The position numbers and the translations under genes were made by a program. Under the pieces are notes generated by a model that did no database searches, had not been told where the DNA came from, and worked only from the letters and a program-made list of their open reading frames with translations. DNA of 64,000 nucleotides from Cranoglanis bouderius (taxonomy: Eukaryota > Chordata > Actinopteri > Siluriformes > Cranoglanididae), in the NCBI GenBank assembly GCA_023630585.1, contig CM042546.1, positions 13,998,810-14,062,809 of the forward strand, in the 5' to 3' direction. Positions within the stretch are counted from its first letter, which is position 1. Every line of letters starts with the position of its first letter. Shown in pieces: positions 1-11,015 of this stretch.

Positions 1-1730
1 TCTTGCTCTTCAGCCATCTTGTAGAGCGGAGAAGTAGCCAACACTCTTGCACTGTGTGTGCGACCGGGACAGCCGACGTATACATCAGTAAAGCTGGATA
101 AAAAGAAACGGTACATACATCCTGCAGAGCACCACTGACTCCATTAAATCCATAGAGACATACCCCAGCTTTAACTGTAGCCAAATGTGGTTCAACCAAC
201 AAAGTTCTGTTTTTTTAATTAAAGGTGCATAAAGTAAGATTTGTCAAAATGTGTAGACCATTTAAAAGTCGCTACTGATTAAATACAGTAGGTGGAGTCG
301 AACACGGTTCGAATTACTATTCTACTCCTTGAGCCCTTGAACGTACAAAAAGCTCTGCCCTCTGCACCACCCTACGTTGGCTGAACTAGAGTTAGCATGT
401 AACCCGATGACCGTCATGACATCACTCTCATGTGCATTCGGCCATTCGGCTGCTGGAAAGCCAAGTTACAACGGAAAAATTTTGGCCCGTAATGATTTAT
501 AAGAACGTTCACAAGTGTAGCCGCCGTCCCTTTTTCTTTGTCGTGAAAATAAAACATACCTACTTGATTCGTTATGGAAAGCCAGCCATTCAAACTGTTT
601 AAAGCTTTATACAGACCCCTGCGTCCAGCTTCATCTCTATAACCAGTAATAAGTTACTCCATCGTTGAAAAGCTAGGTGAGTACCCAGGGTTTATTCTGG
701 GTTTACTGCATTTCTTATCAAGTTTTTCAAAGCACAGCGTGATATGAGGTTAACAGGAGAATCACCTGGCTGTGCTGGGCGCTTGCTGATTTCAGACCGA
801 GTTGTGGGCGGAGTGAAGGGCATGGGGAGGCCCGTCCATTTTCCCATGCAAGGAAGTGTCAATGTGCAATGCTTCTAAATGTTCTTATGAACACCTACCT
901 TTTAAATGAAGAGTTACAGCAAGTTCAACTATTTACCAGATGTTGTGGTCCACGACTGCTTGCAGAATAATGGAGTGCCACTTTTTGTTGTTGTAGTACA
1001 CAGCTGGGTTTTCTCTGGGAGCGATGATGGGAATGTGGGTCACGTCGACTGCACCAGCACACATGGGATATCCGTGTCCTGCAAACCCCCTGAGCGTGTT
1101 CTGAAGACTCTCCCCTTCTGGCAGGCAGATGAACTGTTTGAGAAGGCTGGTGCTCAGGGCAGAGGTGACCTGGCGCACTAAAGTGCACACAGTGGACAGT
1201 CCTACACCGAAGAGACAGCTGATGGTCCGGTACTCGCTCGGGGTCGCGTACCACCACAGCACGATGGCCAGCCTGCGCCGCGGCTCCAGCGCTTTTCTCC
1301 AGCGAGTCGACTTGCGTCTCAGTTTCGCTTCGACAAGCCCTAGAATGAACTCAAATGTGCTCCGGGACATGCGGAAATGATCCACCCACTGCTCATCATC
1401 AAAGTTAGCCAGGACATTGGACCAGAACACTTCTCCATGGGGTCTCTCTCTCCTCCACACTCGTCTCTCCAGACCGTGCAGGTGAAGGACTCGGGAACAC
1501 AGCGCTAAGGCTCTCAGCCTCACATACCGTCTCCGAGCTCTGCGCCGGGCGGCTTCATATTCCCTCCTGCTCCTCTCCAGCTTTTCATCCAGCGAGCCTT
1601 TTATATCCAGAACACGCGTCTGTGAGCTCACTAATCCATTACACAACATTAACTGTTTTGAAAACGTGTGGAAAAGTAACAACATAGTCGCCGAATCGAC
1701 GCTGGATACCACTGACAGCTCACGTGCCAT
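1..1730 (-). CDS. HARBI1-like PIF/Harbinger transposase-derived nuclease gene, two exons, 3' end outside window
   Basis: Coding parts are complement(937..1730) and complement(1..93), joined by a GT-AG intron; 295 residues are visible. I start at the ATG at 1730 (MARELSVV, A at -3); the open frame reaches 1760 only through a GTG. Residues about 53-72 are Arg-rich, as in a nuclear or DNA-binding segment. From about residue 110 it matches the HARBI1/DDE_Tnp_4 family: FRMSRSTFEFIL, LAIVLWWYATPSEYRTIS, the first catalytic Asp in GAVDVTHIPI (about residue 229), then QAVVDHNI. The second exon continues with CFTDVYVGCPGRTHSARVL, the segment that follows in this family, here with HS where HD is usual. 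The remaining catalytic residues lie beyond position 1. The family comprises transposases and domesticated HARBI1 proteins; the intact frame and clean intron mean it could be either. Alternative: a recent transposon copy whose inverted repeats I did not find. Confidence 0.82.
94..936 (-). other. Intron of the HARBI1-like gene
   Basis: On the minus strand the donor reads ATCTG|GTAAAT (exon ends at 937) and the acceptor reads ttctttttatccag|CTTTACT (exon resumes at 93). The codon TG|C is split, restoring the frame between VVDHNI and FTDVYVG. Without splicing the frame stops immediately after the donor, which is why the first exon alone looks truncated. Inside the intron I see no gene. A GGTTCGAATTAC string at about 306 resembles a tRNA B box but has no tRNA around it. 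Confidence 0.78.
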
Positions 1731-2172
1731 TATTATCAAACAAACTAACTTCCGGCGCACGAAAGAGACGTCACATCAATAAATTAGTCGGGCATATTTG
1801 TCAGTTAAAACTATACAATGTAGACGTAAAGTTTTTAGAGACTTTATAATTGGTTTTGATTGCAATGACTTTTAATGTCTTTAAAATCTTGCGTTTTGCA
1901 TTGTATTGTGTGCTTTTAGCTATTTATATATTAATTTGTTTTGTTGGTTTGTTTTCTTTCTTTCTTTCTTTTTGTACGTTAGTCTGTATTTGAAGCATCC
2001 ACCTGGCGTTTATTTGTTTCTATTATTTACATTATAAGATTAAAAAAAAAAAATCCTCATTTTGTTGATTTTTGCATTATTATATTAAAAAATAATTGTA
2101 CAATTAGGCGTGAGTCTATGTTTCACAACACTGAGATGCATCAATTACACTCTCAGTTACATATATAAACAC

Positions 2173-2220
<48 letters not shown>
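2173..2220. repeat. (AAT)n microsatellite
   Basis: Sixteen uninterrupted AAT/TAA units. Confidence 0.95.
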
Positions 2221-2221
<1 letters not shown>

Positions 2222-2358
2222 GAGTGACGCCATAAAAATAACTAGGCCTATACACAAAAATCATGACGTTAAATGTGCGTTTATTTGTTTGTTTGTTTGT
2301 TTGTTTATTAAGCTAAGTCTCTGGTATCGTTCTATATTAAGAAATATACAATACAACT

Positions 2359-2466
2359 TATTATTATTATTATCATCATCACCATTATTATTATTATTAT
2401 TATTATTATTATCATTATTATTATTATTATTATTATTACTATTATTATTATTATTGTTGTTATTAT
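2359..2466. repeat. Interrupted (ATT)n microsatellite
   Basis: Trinucleotide ATT units with occasional ATC, ACT and GTT substitutions. The long poly-Leu and poly-Asn reading frames across it are artefacts of the repeat. Confidence 0.93.
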
Positions 2467-2961
2467 GTAATAGTACTAATAATAACTTTGCATTTAAACC
2501 AAACACCTCCCACTTCCTATTTAAATTGTAGCTTCACTTCATGAAACCCGATAGATGGCAGCCGAGGATAAAAAGCTTTTAATCCAAAGACTCCTTCAAA
2601 ACGGATTTGCACTGTTTCGTTTTTCCACTGAATGGAAAAAATGCTCGCGATACCAAGCGAGCTTATAATGTAGGTCAAGTTCAAGTGAGAAACATTATGT
2701 TTAGAAAGAGTAAATTGTAACTAAAACAGGCCAAGTAATAAATCTGAAATAATTGTGAATACACAATGTGCCCTGTGCTACAGGTGGCAGTGATTGTGCG
2801 GCAATAAAGCACTTTTTTCTAGCAGCGATGTTTACATTCGTCAGAACAGTGAGGCAGCAACTTGTTCTTCAGGTTTTTTTAACGCCACATCACGAGTGTC
2901 CATAAGTTAAGACAAAATGCCTTCAGAAACAAAAGAAGAAATATTCTATGTGCTTCTCCAT

Positions 2962-3664
2962 AACTGACTGACTGACTGACTGAGTGAGTGAGTGAGTGAC
3001 TGACTGACTGACTGAGTGAGTGAGTGACTGACTGAGTGACTGACTGACTGACTGAGTGAGTGACTGACTGAGTGACTGACTGACTGAGTGAGTGACTGAC
3101 TGACTGACTGAGTGAGTGACTGACTGACTGAGTGAGTGACTGACTGACTGAGTGAGTGACTGACTGACTGACTGAGTGACTGACTGAGTGACTGACTGAC
3201 TGAGTGAGTGACTGACTGAGTGACTGACTGACTGAGTGAGTGACTGACTGACTGACTGAGTGAGTGACTGACTGACTGAGTGAGTGACTGACTGACTGAG
3301 TGAGTGACTGACTGAGTGAGTGACTGACTGACTGACTGAGTGAGTGACTGACTGACTGAGTGAGTGAGTGACTGACTGAGTGAGTGACTGACTGACTGAG
3401 TGAGTGAGTGAGTGACTGACTGAGTGAGTGAGTGAGTGACTGACTGACTGAGTGAGTGAGTGACTGACTGACTGAGTGAGTGACTGACTGACTGACTGAG
3501 TGAGTGAGTGACTGACTGAGTGAGTGAGTGAGTGACTGACTGACTGACTGAGTGACTGACTGACTGAGTGAGTGACTGACTGAGTGAGTGACTGACTGAC
3601 TGACTGAGTGACTGAGTGACTGACTGAGTGAGTGACTGACTGAGTGAGTGAGTGAGTGACTGAC
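2962..3664. repeat. Two-letter tetranucleotide array (TGAC/TGAG), about 175 units
   Basis: About 700 bp built almost only from the 4-bp units TGAC and TGAG in phase, in short alternating runs (usually two to four TGAC, then one to four TGAG). Since 4 bp does not divide by 3, every frame cycles over 12 bp. TGA-containing plus frames stop, while the complementary frames stay open and give meaningless Ser/His/Gln/Val/Leu/Thr proteins. It lies about 1 kb upstream of the GC-rich cdh23 promoter candidate. Confidence 0.95.
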
Positions 3665-3670
3665 AATTTT

Positions 3671-4448
3671 GCTTGGTTGGTTCATGTTCGCTTCACCAGA
3701 AATACTATATAGTCTAAATTTTGAGATTAATTAATGCCGGGTCAAATATAAGCAGCCAACTCTGTCTTTTGATCATTTGAAATATTTGAAACCTAGATTT
3801 CTTTACCAAACATGATGCAGACTGTGTCATATTTCAGATTAACAAATCCCATGTTGATGTGAATACCTTACTGACTGTCTGACTGACTGACTGACTTATT
3901 GACTGACTGACTGAACCAATTATATGTTGATGTGAATACCTTACTGACTAATTGACTCACTGATTGAATTACTGACTGACTACTTGACTGACTGACTGAC
4001 TTTCCAATTCCATGTTGATGTGAACACCTTACTGAGCGACTTACTGACTGATTAATTGACTGATTGACTGACTGACTAATTGGCTGATTACTCAGTTAAT
4101 TGACTGACTGGCCAACTGACTAATTGACTGACTGACTGACCTACTGACTGACTTAACCAATTCCATATTAATGTGAACACCTTACTGAGTGGCTTATTGC
4201 CTGAAGGACTGACTGACTAACTGACTGACTAATTGATTGATTGACCCTTTTGTTTGGTTGGTTCATGTCCGCTTCACCAGAAATACTATATAGTCTAAAC
4301 CTTGAGATTCATTAATGCCGGGACAAATTGAAGCACCTAACACAGCCTTTTGATCATTTCAATATTTCAAACCTAGACTTCTTTACCAAACATGGTGTAG
4401 ACTGTCACATTTCGGACTAACCAATTCCATGCTGATGAGAATACCTGA
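3671..4448. repeat. Long direct repeat (two copies about 577 bp apart) with decayed TGAC spacer
   Basis: The block from 3671 to about 3870 recurs at 4248 to about 4448 at high identity. Shared landmarks are TTGGTTGGTTCATGT, GCTTCACCAGAAATACTATA, TTAATGCCGGG and CTTTACCAAACATG. Between them lies degenerate (ctga)n sequence carrying further copies of a roughly 28-bp motif, CCAATTCCATGTTGATGTGA followed by ACACCTTA, near 3845, 3916, 4004, 4157 and 4421. The neighbouring TGAC/TGAG array fits an expansion of the ctga part of this higher-order unit. Confidence 0.85.
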
Positions 4449-4549
4449 TCCACTATAAACCACCAAGTTTTAGGACTTGTTCGCGCGCATGAGATGGCGT
4501 GCTGTTTTGACATCCTATTTAATAAATGTCAATATTTAAGCCAAGAGAA

Positions 4550-4690
4550 CATAGGTTACTGCTTTAGCAGCCCGCGGTGGTTGTTTTGGCGGGGGTAGGA
4601 GGGGGTGGAGCGGCGGAAGCGTGCGCGTGAGGGAGGGACGGAGCGAGCGAGTGAGGGAGAGGGCGAAGCGCGGAAACGCACAGCGCGCGC
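4550..4690 (+). promoter_or_regulatory. cdh23: GC-rich (CpG) promoter candidate of the cdh23-like gene
   Basis: An abrupt GC- and CpG-rich island in AT-rich surroundings, with Sp1-like strings (ggcgggggtagg, ggtggagcggcgg) and repeated gcgcgc, directly upstream of a sequence ending in a consensus splice donor. No TATA box is evident, as is usual for CpG promoters. The transcription start cannot be placed from sequence alone. Assignment to cdh23 is inferred from strand, position and the non-coding first exon seen in mammalian CDH23. Confidence 0.55.
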
Positions 4691-4743
4691 ACCGTCACCA
4701 CGGAGCAGCGCTCTCATCTCCAAAGCTCAGGACAAGGCAGCAG
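4640..4743 (+). other. cdh23: Probable non-coding exon 1 (5' UTR) of the cdh23-like gene
   Basis: The right border is a perfect donor, GGCAGCAG|GTAAGAG (GT at 4744). The left border, the transcription start, is a guess. There is no ATG with a meaningful frame. Splicing to the acceptor before 27399 would give a 22.7-kb first intron, plausible for cdh23, whose 5' introns are long in other vertebrates. It could instead be a first exon of another transcript. Confidence 0.5.
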
Positions 4744-6049
4744 GTAAGAGCTGAGTTTAATCCTCTGTTAGTTATTTAATTCCACCGCCCCCCCTCCCCC
4801 CCTTTTTTATCATCACAGCAGAGGCGCCTTGGTGCAGTGTTTATACATAACACATAGCACAGCTAATTAGAGTTAAATTAATGGTGCAGGTGTTTATTCA
4901 ATAGGCTACACTAGGTTGATAATTTAATCACCACTGAAGATGTTACTCTCTAACTCTAGTGCTCATTAAAACCAGGTATTTTGCTGTGTGTTTGAACAGC
5001 ACCAAATTGTTCTGAGAGGGAGAGATTAACGTTACCCATAGCTCGTGACTTCTATACTGAGATTAGGCTAATAGATGACAACAGCCTATTAATTAGCCTA
5101 ACTATAAAAGGATAACCACGCCTTGACCAAGTTTATTGTATTCAGCATGTCATTCTCGACACTGACCGACATGCTAAACATAAAAAGTAACATTTTACAT
5201 TTTTTGTGCGTCACTGTGATCATTTGGAAATTTCAGCCCGCTAATTATTATTGTTGTTGTTGTTGTTGTTGTTCATTTGCTCTTTTATAAATGCGCATTT
5301 TTTGTTACACACAACATGCAGGATGCTTGTTCGGTTTGCGCAAAGTTTTTGCCCCAGTGCAACGATCAGATCCCTGCTCCTTACACAAGTGCACTGCACG
5401 CGCTGTGAAATGCTGATCCACCCTATGTAGTGCCCAGTTGGATCATTTGCGATTCGGCGCGCGTCTCGGGTAACGCCGCGCGCGTCTCGGGTAACGCCGC
5501 GCGCACCTGCCGCGTAACTGCGCGCACCTTTTTATTAATTCATTGCGTCAGTCATTTAATCCATAAAGAGCCCGAGGATACAACGCGGTGTTTCCCTCAC
5601 AACAGTGCGGTTTAAACTTTTCACTGTGGGGCCGATGCGGGGAAAGTACAGGTTGCGTGCAATACTAATGTATGAAATGCTGAATTTTGCATGAACAGTC
5701 ACCTACACGTCAGAATACAGAGGTACTAATACACTCGTAAAGCTTGACTTTCTACCTATTAGAAGTTAGATCATTGATGGATGCAGACTGATGGATGATG
5801 CACCTGCTCATTTTATTTCTGCTAAAATATCAGGGTTGCTGCCAAAGGGCGTATGTCCCACGTTGTACCTTCTCGAAATAATTCCACAGCTATTTTCTAA
5901 TCGTTATGTGATCATGCCAAAATTCTAGGGTAACATTATTTCTGAAAGCTGCGTTTCTTAGCACAGGTGTTACTCTATGCAGAAATATTCAGCAGTGAAC
6001 TTTCTTTCCTGGCTAGCTTGATATGGTAGATAATATAAAGTGGCTGCAA
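4744..6049. other. Start of intron 1; GC-rich tandem pair inside
   Basis: Mostly unique AT-rich DNA with a (TTG) run at 5250-5273. A second CpG-dense patch at 5450-5530 is described separately. No gene is seen. Confidence 0.5.
5457..5498. repeat. 21-bp CpG-rich tandem duplication
   Basis: The unit gcgcgcgtctcgggtaacgc plus a final c occurs twice, head to tail (5457-5477, 5478-5498). A degenerate GCGCGCACC pair follows to about 5529. It lies in intron 1, about 0.7 kb downstream of the promoter candidate, and may be part of an extended CpG island. Confidence 0.85.
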
Positions 6050-6425
6050 CTTAATGAACTCTTCCATATCCAATCAGCCAATAATGTGGCAGCAGCACAA
6101 TGCAAAAAAAAAAAAATCATACAGATACAAGTCACGAGCTTCAGCAAATGTTCCCATCAAACATCAGAATGAAGAAAAAAAGTGTGATCTCTGTTACATT
6201 AACCGTGGCATGGATGTTGGTGCCAGGTTTGAGTATTTCAGAAACTGCTGATCTCCTTGGGTTTTCACACACAAACAGTCTGTAGAGTTTACACAGAATG
6301 GTGCGAAAAACAAAAAACATCCTTTGAGCAGGCTGAAACACCTTGTTGATGAGAGAGATCAGTGGAGTATGACCAGACTGGTCTGAGCTGACAGGAAGTC
6401 TATAGTAACTCAAATAAACTCCCTT
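6050..6425 (+). pseudogene. Decayed Tc1-like transposase fragment (N-terminal part)
   Basis: Plus-strand remains of a fish Tc1-family element. One frame carries CDLCYINRGMDVGAR and, after a frame change near 6225, another carries GLSISETADLLGFSHTNS, the first helix-turn-helix of this transposase family. Downstream, matching the family's next part, are a stretch reading like EWCEKQKTS at about 6290-6325 and LVDERD.. and ADRK-like strings to about 6425, now full of frameshifts and a deletion. The catalytic domain and both inverted repeats are missing. It is a dead fragment in intron 1. Confidence 0.7.
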
Positions 6426-8130
6426 TATATCCGTGGTGAGCAGAAAAAAGCATCTCAGAACACACAACACATGAAACCTTGATCAAATCTTTGTTGGCTA
6501 ATCTTCGCTAATATTCTTTCCTTGCATAAAGAAATTAATCAGCTATAATGGGTTTGGGTGAATTATTTATGGTTTGTTAAGTATAGCTTTGGGCTATGCT
6601 TAAAAATGAGGTCTTATTTAAACAGTAATATGGGATCAGTTGCCACATTGTGATGCTGGCATAATTGCGTTGCGAATTAGAGAAAGCCGATTCGGTTCCA
6701 TTTTATCCACTCTAGTTACGGCCTTATCAGAACTCAGAGTGTCAGCCAATACCTGATAGATCCTGAGAGTATGATTGTGGCATGCTTTAAGTTGTTTTAG
6801 AAGACAGAAGAAGATATTGTCACATATACAACTGCACAAGTGTAGAGTGCATTTCAGTTTGTTTGTAAGCTGGGGTCCGAACGCAGAGTCAGACGTGTTA
6901 CACGGCCTGGGTTCATGTCATGTATTGAAATGGCATGTATTAAAAAAAGATGCGTGTAATATGTGGAAATACGAAACAAAACATAACTACTTTCGAGTTG
7001 TCTTATTCAAGGACATAAGCTCATTAATAATGCATAAGCAGTAAAAGGTAATTATAGGTTAAGTATAGTTAACTTCATGTTATCCTTTACAATTTTGTAA
7101 TACTTCTGCTCCAAGCTCTAAAAAAAACAACGATGTGGACCACCAAACATCCAACCAGTCAGGGCAAAGAAGCGTCTCTACTTGACAGAAAACTGCACCT
7201 ACATTCACGTGTTAGCTTTCAGGCTAAGCACGGTGTGTACGTGTTTTTGGATGGAACAGTGATAGGGTGTTATATTTTGTTGCAATTTTCAGCTTCTAAT
7301 TGCAAATGGCAGTCCATGTCTGGTCTGATAGTGAAATGAATAAAACGTGTCGGTATTAAACCTCTTAAACGCCCGTGAGCGGTCAGCGCAGTTCTAAAAA
7401 GGTTTACCTGTTTAGTAGGAAGCGTGAAGTGGGCAGGTACAGGTTTATAATCAATTGTTCAGTGCTTGGGCGGTGTGAAATTGCCATTCAGTGTGTGATG
7501 CATATAAAGTCTGCTTGAGGAGGCTGTGATTTCGAGTCATGATTTAAAAGTTGCTCTGCATCATAATGATGTCTTATACGAAGCCATAGACCAAAAAAAT
7601 GTGTGTGTATGTGTGTGTGATTCTGATCTGAAACTGAAGCCCCACTCTGTAACTCACATCATGATTCCCTCCAAATCTACTCTGAAAATGATTTTCTAGA
7701 GGCGAGCAGAGAGAGAGAGAGAGAGAAGAAGCGAGCAATCATTTGAAATGAAGCCTGGATATCTGGCAGGAATTTTGAAGGGCAGCCACAAATGAAACGC
7801 TCCATCACGGGAGGGGGAAAAGAAAGAACGCCGAATCTCAGATACAGGGACGCTTTCCCAAACTCACAGAGTAGAAGCAGAGATAAAGTAAATGAAGGGA
7901 GTGGAGAGAGGAACGGATAGAGATGATGGGGGGAAATGGTGAATAGTCATGAACAATAATGACTCTTGCTGGAGAACCCTGTACCTGACACCTCTCTCTT
8001 GTTTGGTTAATTCATCTCTTTCATCTGCTGATCTCACTCTCGATCTATCTCCCCCTCGCTGTGGCCCGTCTGCATGAGGTCATTAAATCAGCCCGCTCAC
8101 TCAGCCGGAACGGGGAGGGAATGAGAGCGA
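6426..8130. other. Intron 1 sequence without recognised genes
   Basis: No coding region or known repeat recognised. Short GA-rich stretch at 7707-7730, then unique sequence. The small open frames here lack codon bias or family motifs. Confidence 0.4.
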
Positions 8131-8136
8131 GGGCTC

Positions 8137-8174
8137 AGTGTGTGTGTGTGTGTGTGTGCATGTGTGTGCGTGTG
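8137..8174. repeat. (TG)n microsatellite
   Basis: TG units with CA, GC interruptions. Confidence 0.9.
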
Positions 8175-10244
8175 AGGTTAGAAGATGTGAAGTGCGTTTG
8201 CCCGGCCTGTCCTTCTATCTCTGTGAGCCATCATGAGAGTCGGAGGGAGAGAGATGGACAGACGTCAAAGAAGGCCATAAATCATTTTAGAGGTGTTTCG
8301 GACATCTTTGACCTCATGGAAGTCAGTGTCGTGTCCCAGAAGCCCTACACACACTTCATTATGTGTGATTATGTGTGATTGGGCTGCTAATTGAGCACAG
8401 CTGTGGGTTGGATATCATTTTCATACTCCGTGTGTGTCTGCTCAGAAATGACACAGATTATTATGATAATATGTGATATATATACGTACAGTATATGCAC
8501 AACATTTAAGTATATATACAGTACATTGAGTTGCAAGTTTATTAGGAACTATTGCTAGGAATATTACGAACCGTTGAACAATGATCTAGGGAGCCCTTTA
8601 CCTTGTACACTGATGAACATGTGACCACCGCTGAGTAGGTATTATATGTCTGGTGTACCATTTTCCATACTAATTAAGAAAATGTTTTTTTGTTTTTTTT
8701 TAGATAGTTAAGGGTTCTTACCAGAAATGTGCACTGGACCATTTTTAAAATCCCACTCCCTCCTGCTCCTGAATGAATTCTGACCAATCCTGCCCACTCC
8801 TGTGTAGTTGTTCTCTTTCCAAAATTGCTCCATTGTTAATGAAGTTTTGTTTGTTTGTTTGTTTTTATTTTTTTTGTCCCGTGAACTTCAAAACGTGACT
8901 GAACTTTTCTACCGGGTCCTGCGGCTCCTCAAGTTCTGACGCACAACCCTAGCGCTTGCCTTTCTAAAAGCGTTCTTCTTGCAACCCGCTATTATATGGA
9001 AACACTTTGTTGTGGTGTTTCAGATCCATTAGGGGTTTCTCCACAGGGATAAGAACCTGAAGGACCTTTTAAGCGTTCTAGATCTAGTGTGTATAGAATC
9101 ATATGTAGTGTTATAAGTGTTATAAGAGAAGGCTTATAAAAGAATAACCGAGTGCGAATACAATAAGGAAGTGGAATGAATATAAAAATCGAAAGATAAG
9201 AAACAGAAGAAATTACAATTGACTGAAAGATAAAACAAAACATAAATCAAGATATATGTATATTTTATTTATTTATTTTATGAGCTGTCTTTCAGGAAAT
9301 GCTTATAAGAACCGGAAAAAAGCTAATGAAACCTAAGAATATGACCAACAAAAGGAAAACTTGACGCCATTTGTCAAAGGGATTTGAAGATTTACCTCAG
9401 GTTGCCAGATGTGTGTAAATAGATTATAATCTTGGGAGTCTGCATGTGGTAGTGTGTGTTGTGAGGGTTTGTGTGTATCTGATGCAACAGCGTCAAGAGG
9501 TTTTTAAACACCTCAGTGTCACGGTTTGTTAGAGGTATGGTCCAAAAACCAGTAATATCCAGCTAACATGGTGAGTGGTCAAAAACTAACAGCAATGGAG
9601 GATAGAGGATGGTTAACACACTGTGGAGAGGAAAAGATGGGCGTTAAGTCTATAAGTGTACACCTACAAGGTGGAGCTACAGTAGTGTGGGTGTGTCGAA
9701 TAAATTGGTCAGTAAGTGTATAGATTGTTAGTGTATAGACTGATACACTCGTGCTACCTTCACACACATACAGTACCATGTCAGTGTCAGTGCTAAGAGT
9801 TTTATCTGGTCAGTGATGGTCCGTGTTCGCTGATGGATGGTGGAAGACGATGACTTATAGTTCAGTTTTATTCTTTAAACCAGAACCCTATAGAATGTTT
9901 TCCACGTTAAATCTTTATGTTTACTGATATTGTTTGTCTCAACACGGCTAAACATGATTTATTACACTAATACGTGCTTCCTTGTGAATCGTGTACAAGT
10001 TTTGAAGTTTTATAGGTAGCCAGAGGGAGAGAGACAAGAGTGGAAGTTGTGTGAGAAAGGTCCTTCGCGAACGCCCTCTCCTGCTCTGATAGAACTCAAA
10101 ACTGCAGGATTTACGGCGTTCAATTACGGCCCGGCTCATAAATAATCAGAGAGAGTCTGACCATAATACCCGTTCACTCTTGCCTTTATGGCATGACAAA
10201 TCCTTGTTGTTGGTATTTATGTACCGGCTGACAGCTGTGGGGAG

Positions 10245-10246
<2 letters not shown>
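8175..10246. other. Intron 1 sequence without recognised genes
   Basis: Contains a (TTTG)n/T-rich patch at 8846-8876 and a cytosine-rich CCACTCC/CTCCTGC-repeating stretch at 8750-8805 that may belong to a dispersed element. Nothing coding is supported. Confidence 0.4.

Positions 10247-10294
<48 letters not shown>
10247..10294. repeat. (TG)n microsatellite
   Basis: About 24 pure TG units. Confidence 0.95.
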
Positions 10295-10297
<3 letters not shown>

Positions 10298-10802
10298 GTG
10301 TGTGTTACAAACCCTTAACAACCACAAGAACTATTGATGAAATCGCACATGCTGCGCTATTTCTACTCCACGAAAGAATGAAAACACTTGTAGTAGTGCC
10401 GACTCGAAGTATTATTTAAAGTCCCCATGAAATTAAAAGTGAAGTTTTGTGGCTTTTAATATGAATATGTCAGCCTTAAGGTTATCTATAAGCTAGTGTG
10501 CTCCAAAACAATGACCAAATTCACATTTAGAAGATATATGCATTCAAAATCACAATCTCTCTGTACCACAAATACGGATCAACAGTTTTGATGACCTCAT
10601 TCTGCACTCATCAGATTTTCTGTCCAAGCAGTGTCCCGCCCCCAGCAGTTGTAGGTTTCCTGGCTGTGCGGTAAGGAAGGTAGTAACACTGCACGTTTCA
10701 AGGCACTTCACGAGGACTTTAAAAACGTTGATGCAGTTCCATTCAGTACTGAGCCCGTTCTTCCCATTATGTGTCTTTAAAAAAAAAAAAAAAAAAAAAA
10801 AA

Positions 10803-11010
10803 TCTTTATTCATTCATTTTCAGTAACTATTTTATTCTGGTCAGGGTCACGATGCAACACTGAAAGAGAGGCGAGAAAACACCCTGGATGGTGCGCCAGT
10901 CCATCGCAGGGCATCATGCACACGTTCACTCATTCATTCACACCCACTGGAGAACTCTGAGGAAACCCACACGGACTATAATCCAAACTCGGACCCTGGC
11001 GATATGAGGT
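10803..11010 (-). repeat. tRNA-derived SINE-like dispersed repeat, reverse orientation
   Basis: Preceded by a 23-bp A run. The plus strand reads TTCATTCATTTTCAGTAACT, CTGGTCAGGGTCACGATG, CCAGTCCATCGCAGGGCA and GAGGAAACCCACACGGACT, landmarks of a very common fish repeat read backwards. The same family is recognisable on the plus strand at 37019-37331 and 40909-41078. The tRNA-related promoter half is mostly lost here. Confidence 0.65.
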
Positions 11011-11015
11011 GTCAG

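Larger units (their letters stand above)
1731..2960. other. Intergenic AT-rich stretch with microsatellites
   Basis: No coding signal apart from low-complexity frames. It holds a (TTTC) run near 1955-1972, (AAT)n at 2173-2220, (TTTG)n at 2281-2307 and an interrupted (ATT)n at 2359-2466. The 5' flank of the HARBI1-like gene begins here, but no TATA-type promoter is obvious. Confidence 0.6.

Noticed and set aside
300..330. B-box-like GGTTCGAATTAC
   Set aside because: No A box or tRNA fold around it; isolated match inside the HARBI1-like intron.
2879..3685. 268- and 247-codon Ser/His/Gln-rich minus-strand frames
   Set aside because: Produced by the TGAC/TGAG tetranucleotide array; no stop codons arise in its complement, so the frames stay open by composition.
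2962..4450. CRISPR-like array
   Set aside because: The repeats are tetranucleotides or dispersed motifs with no unique spacers of constant size, and the DNA is vertebrate.
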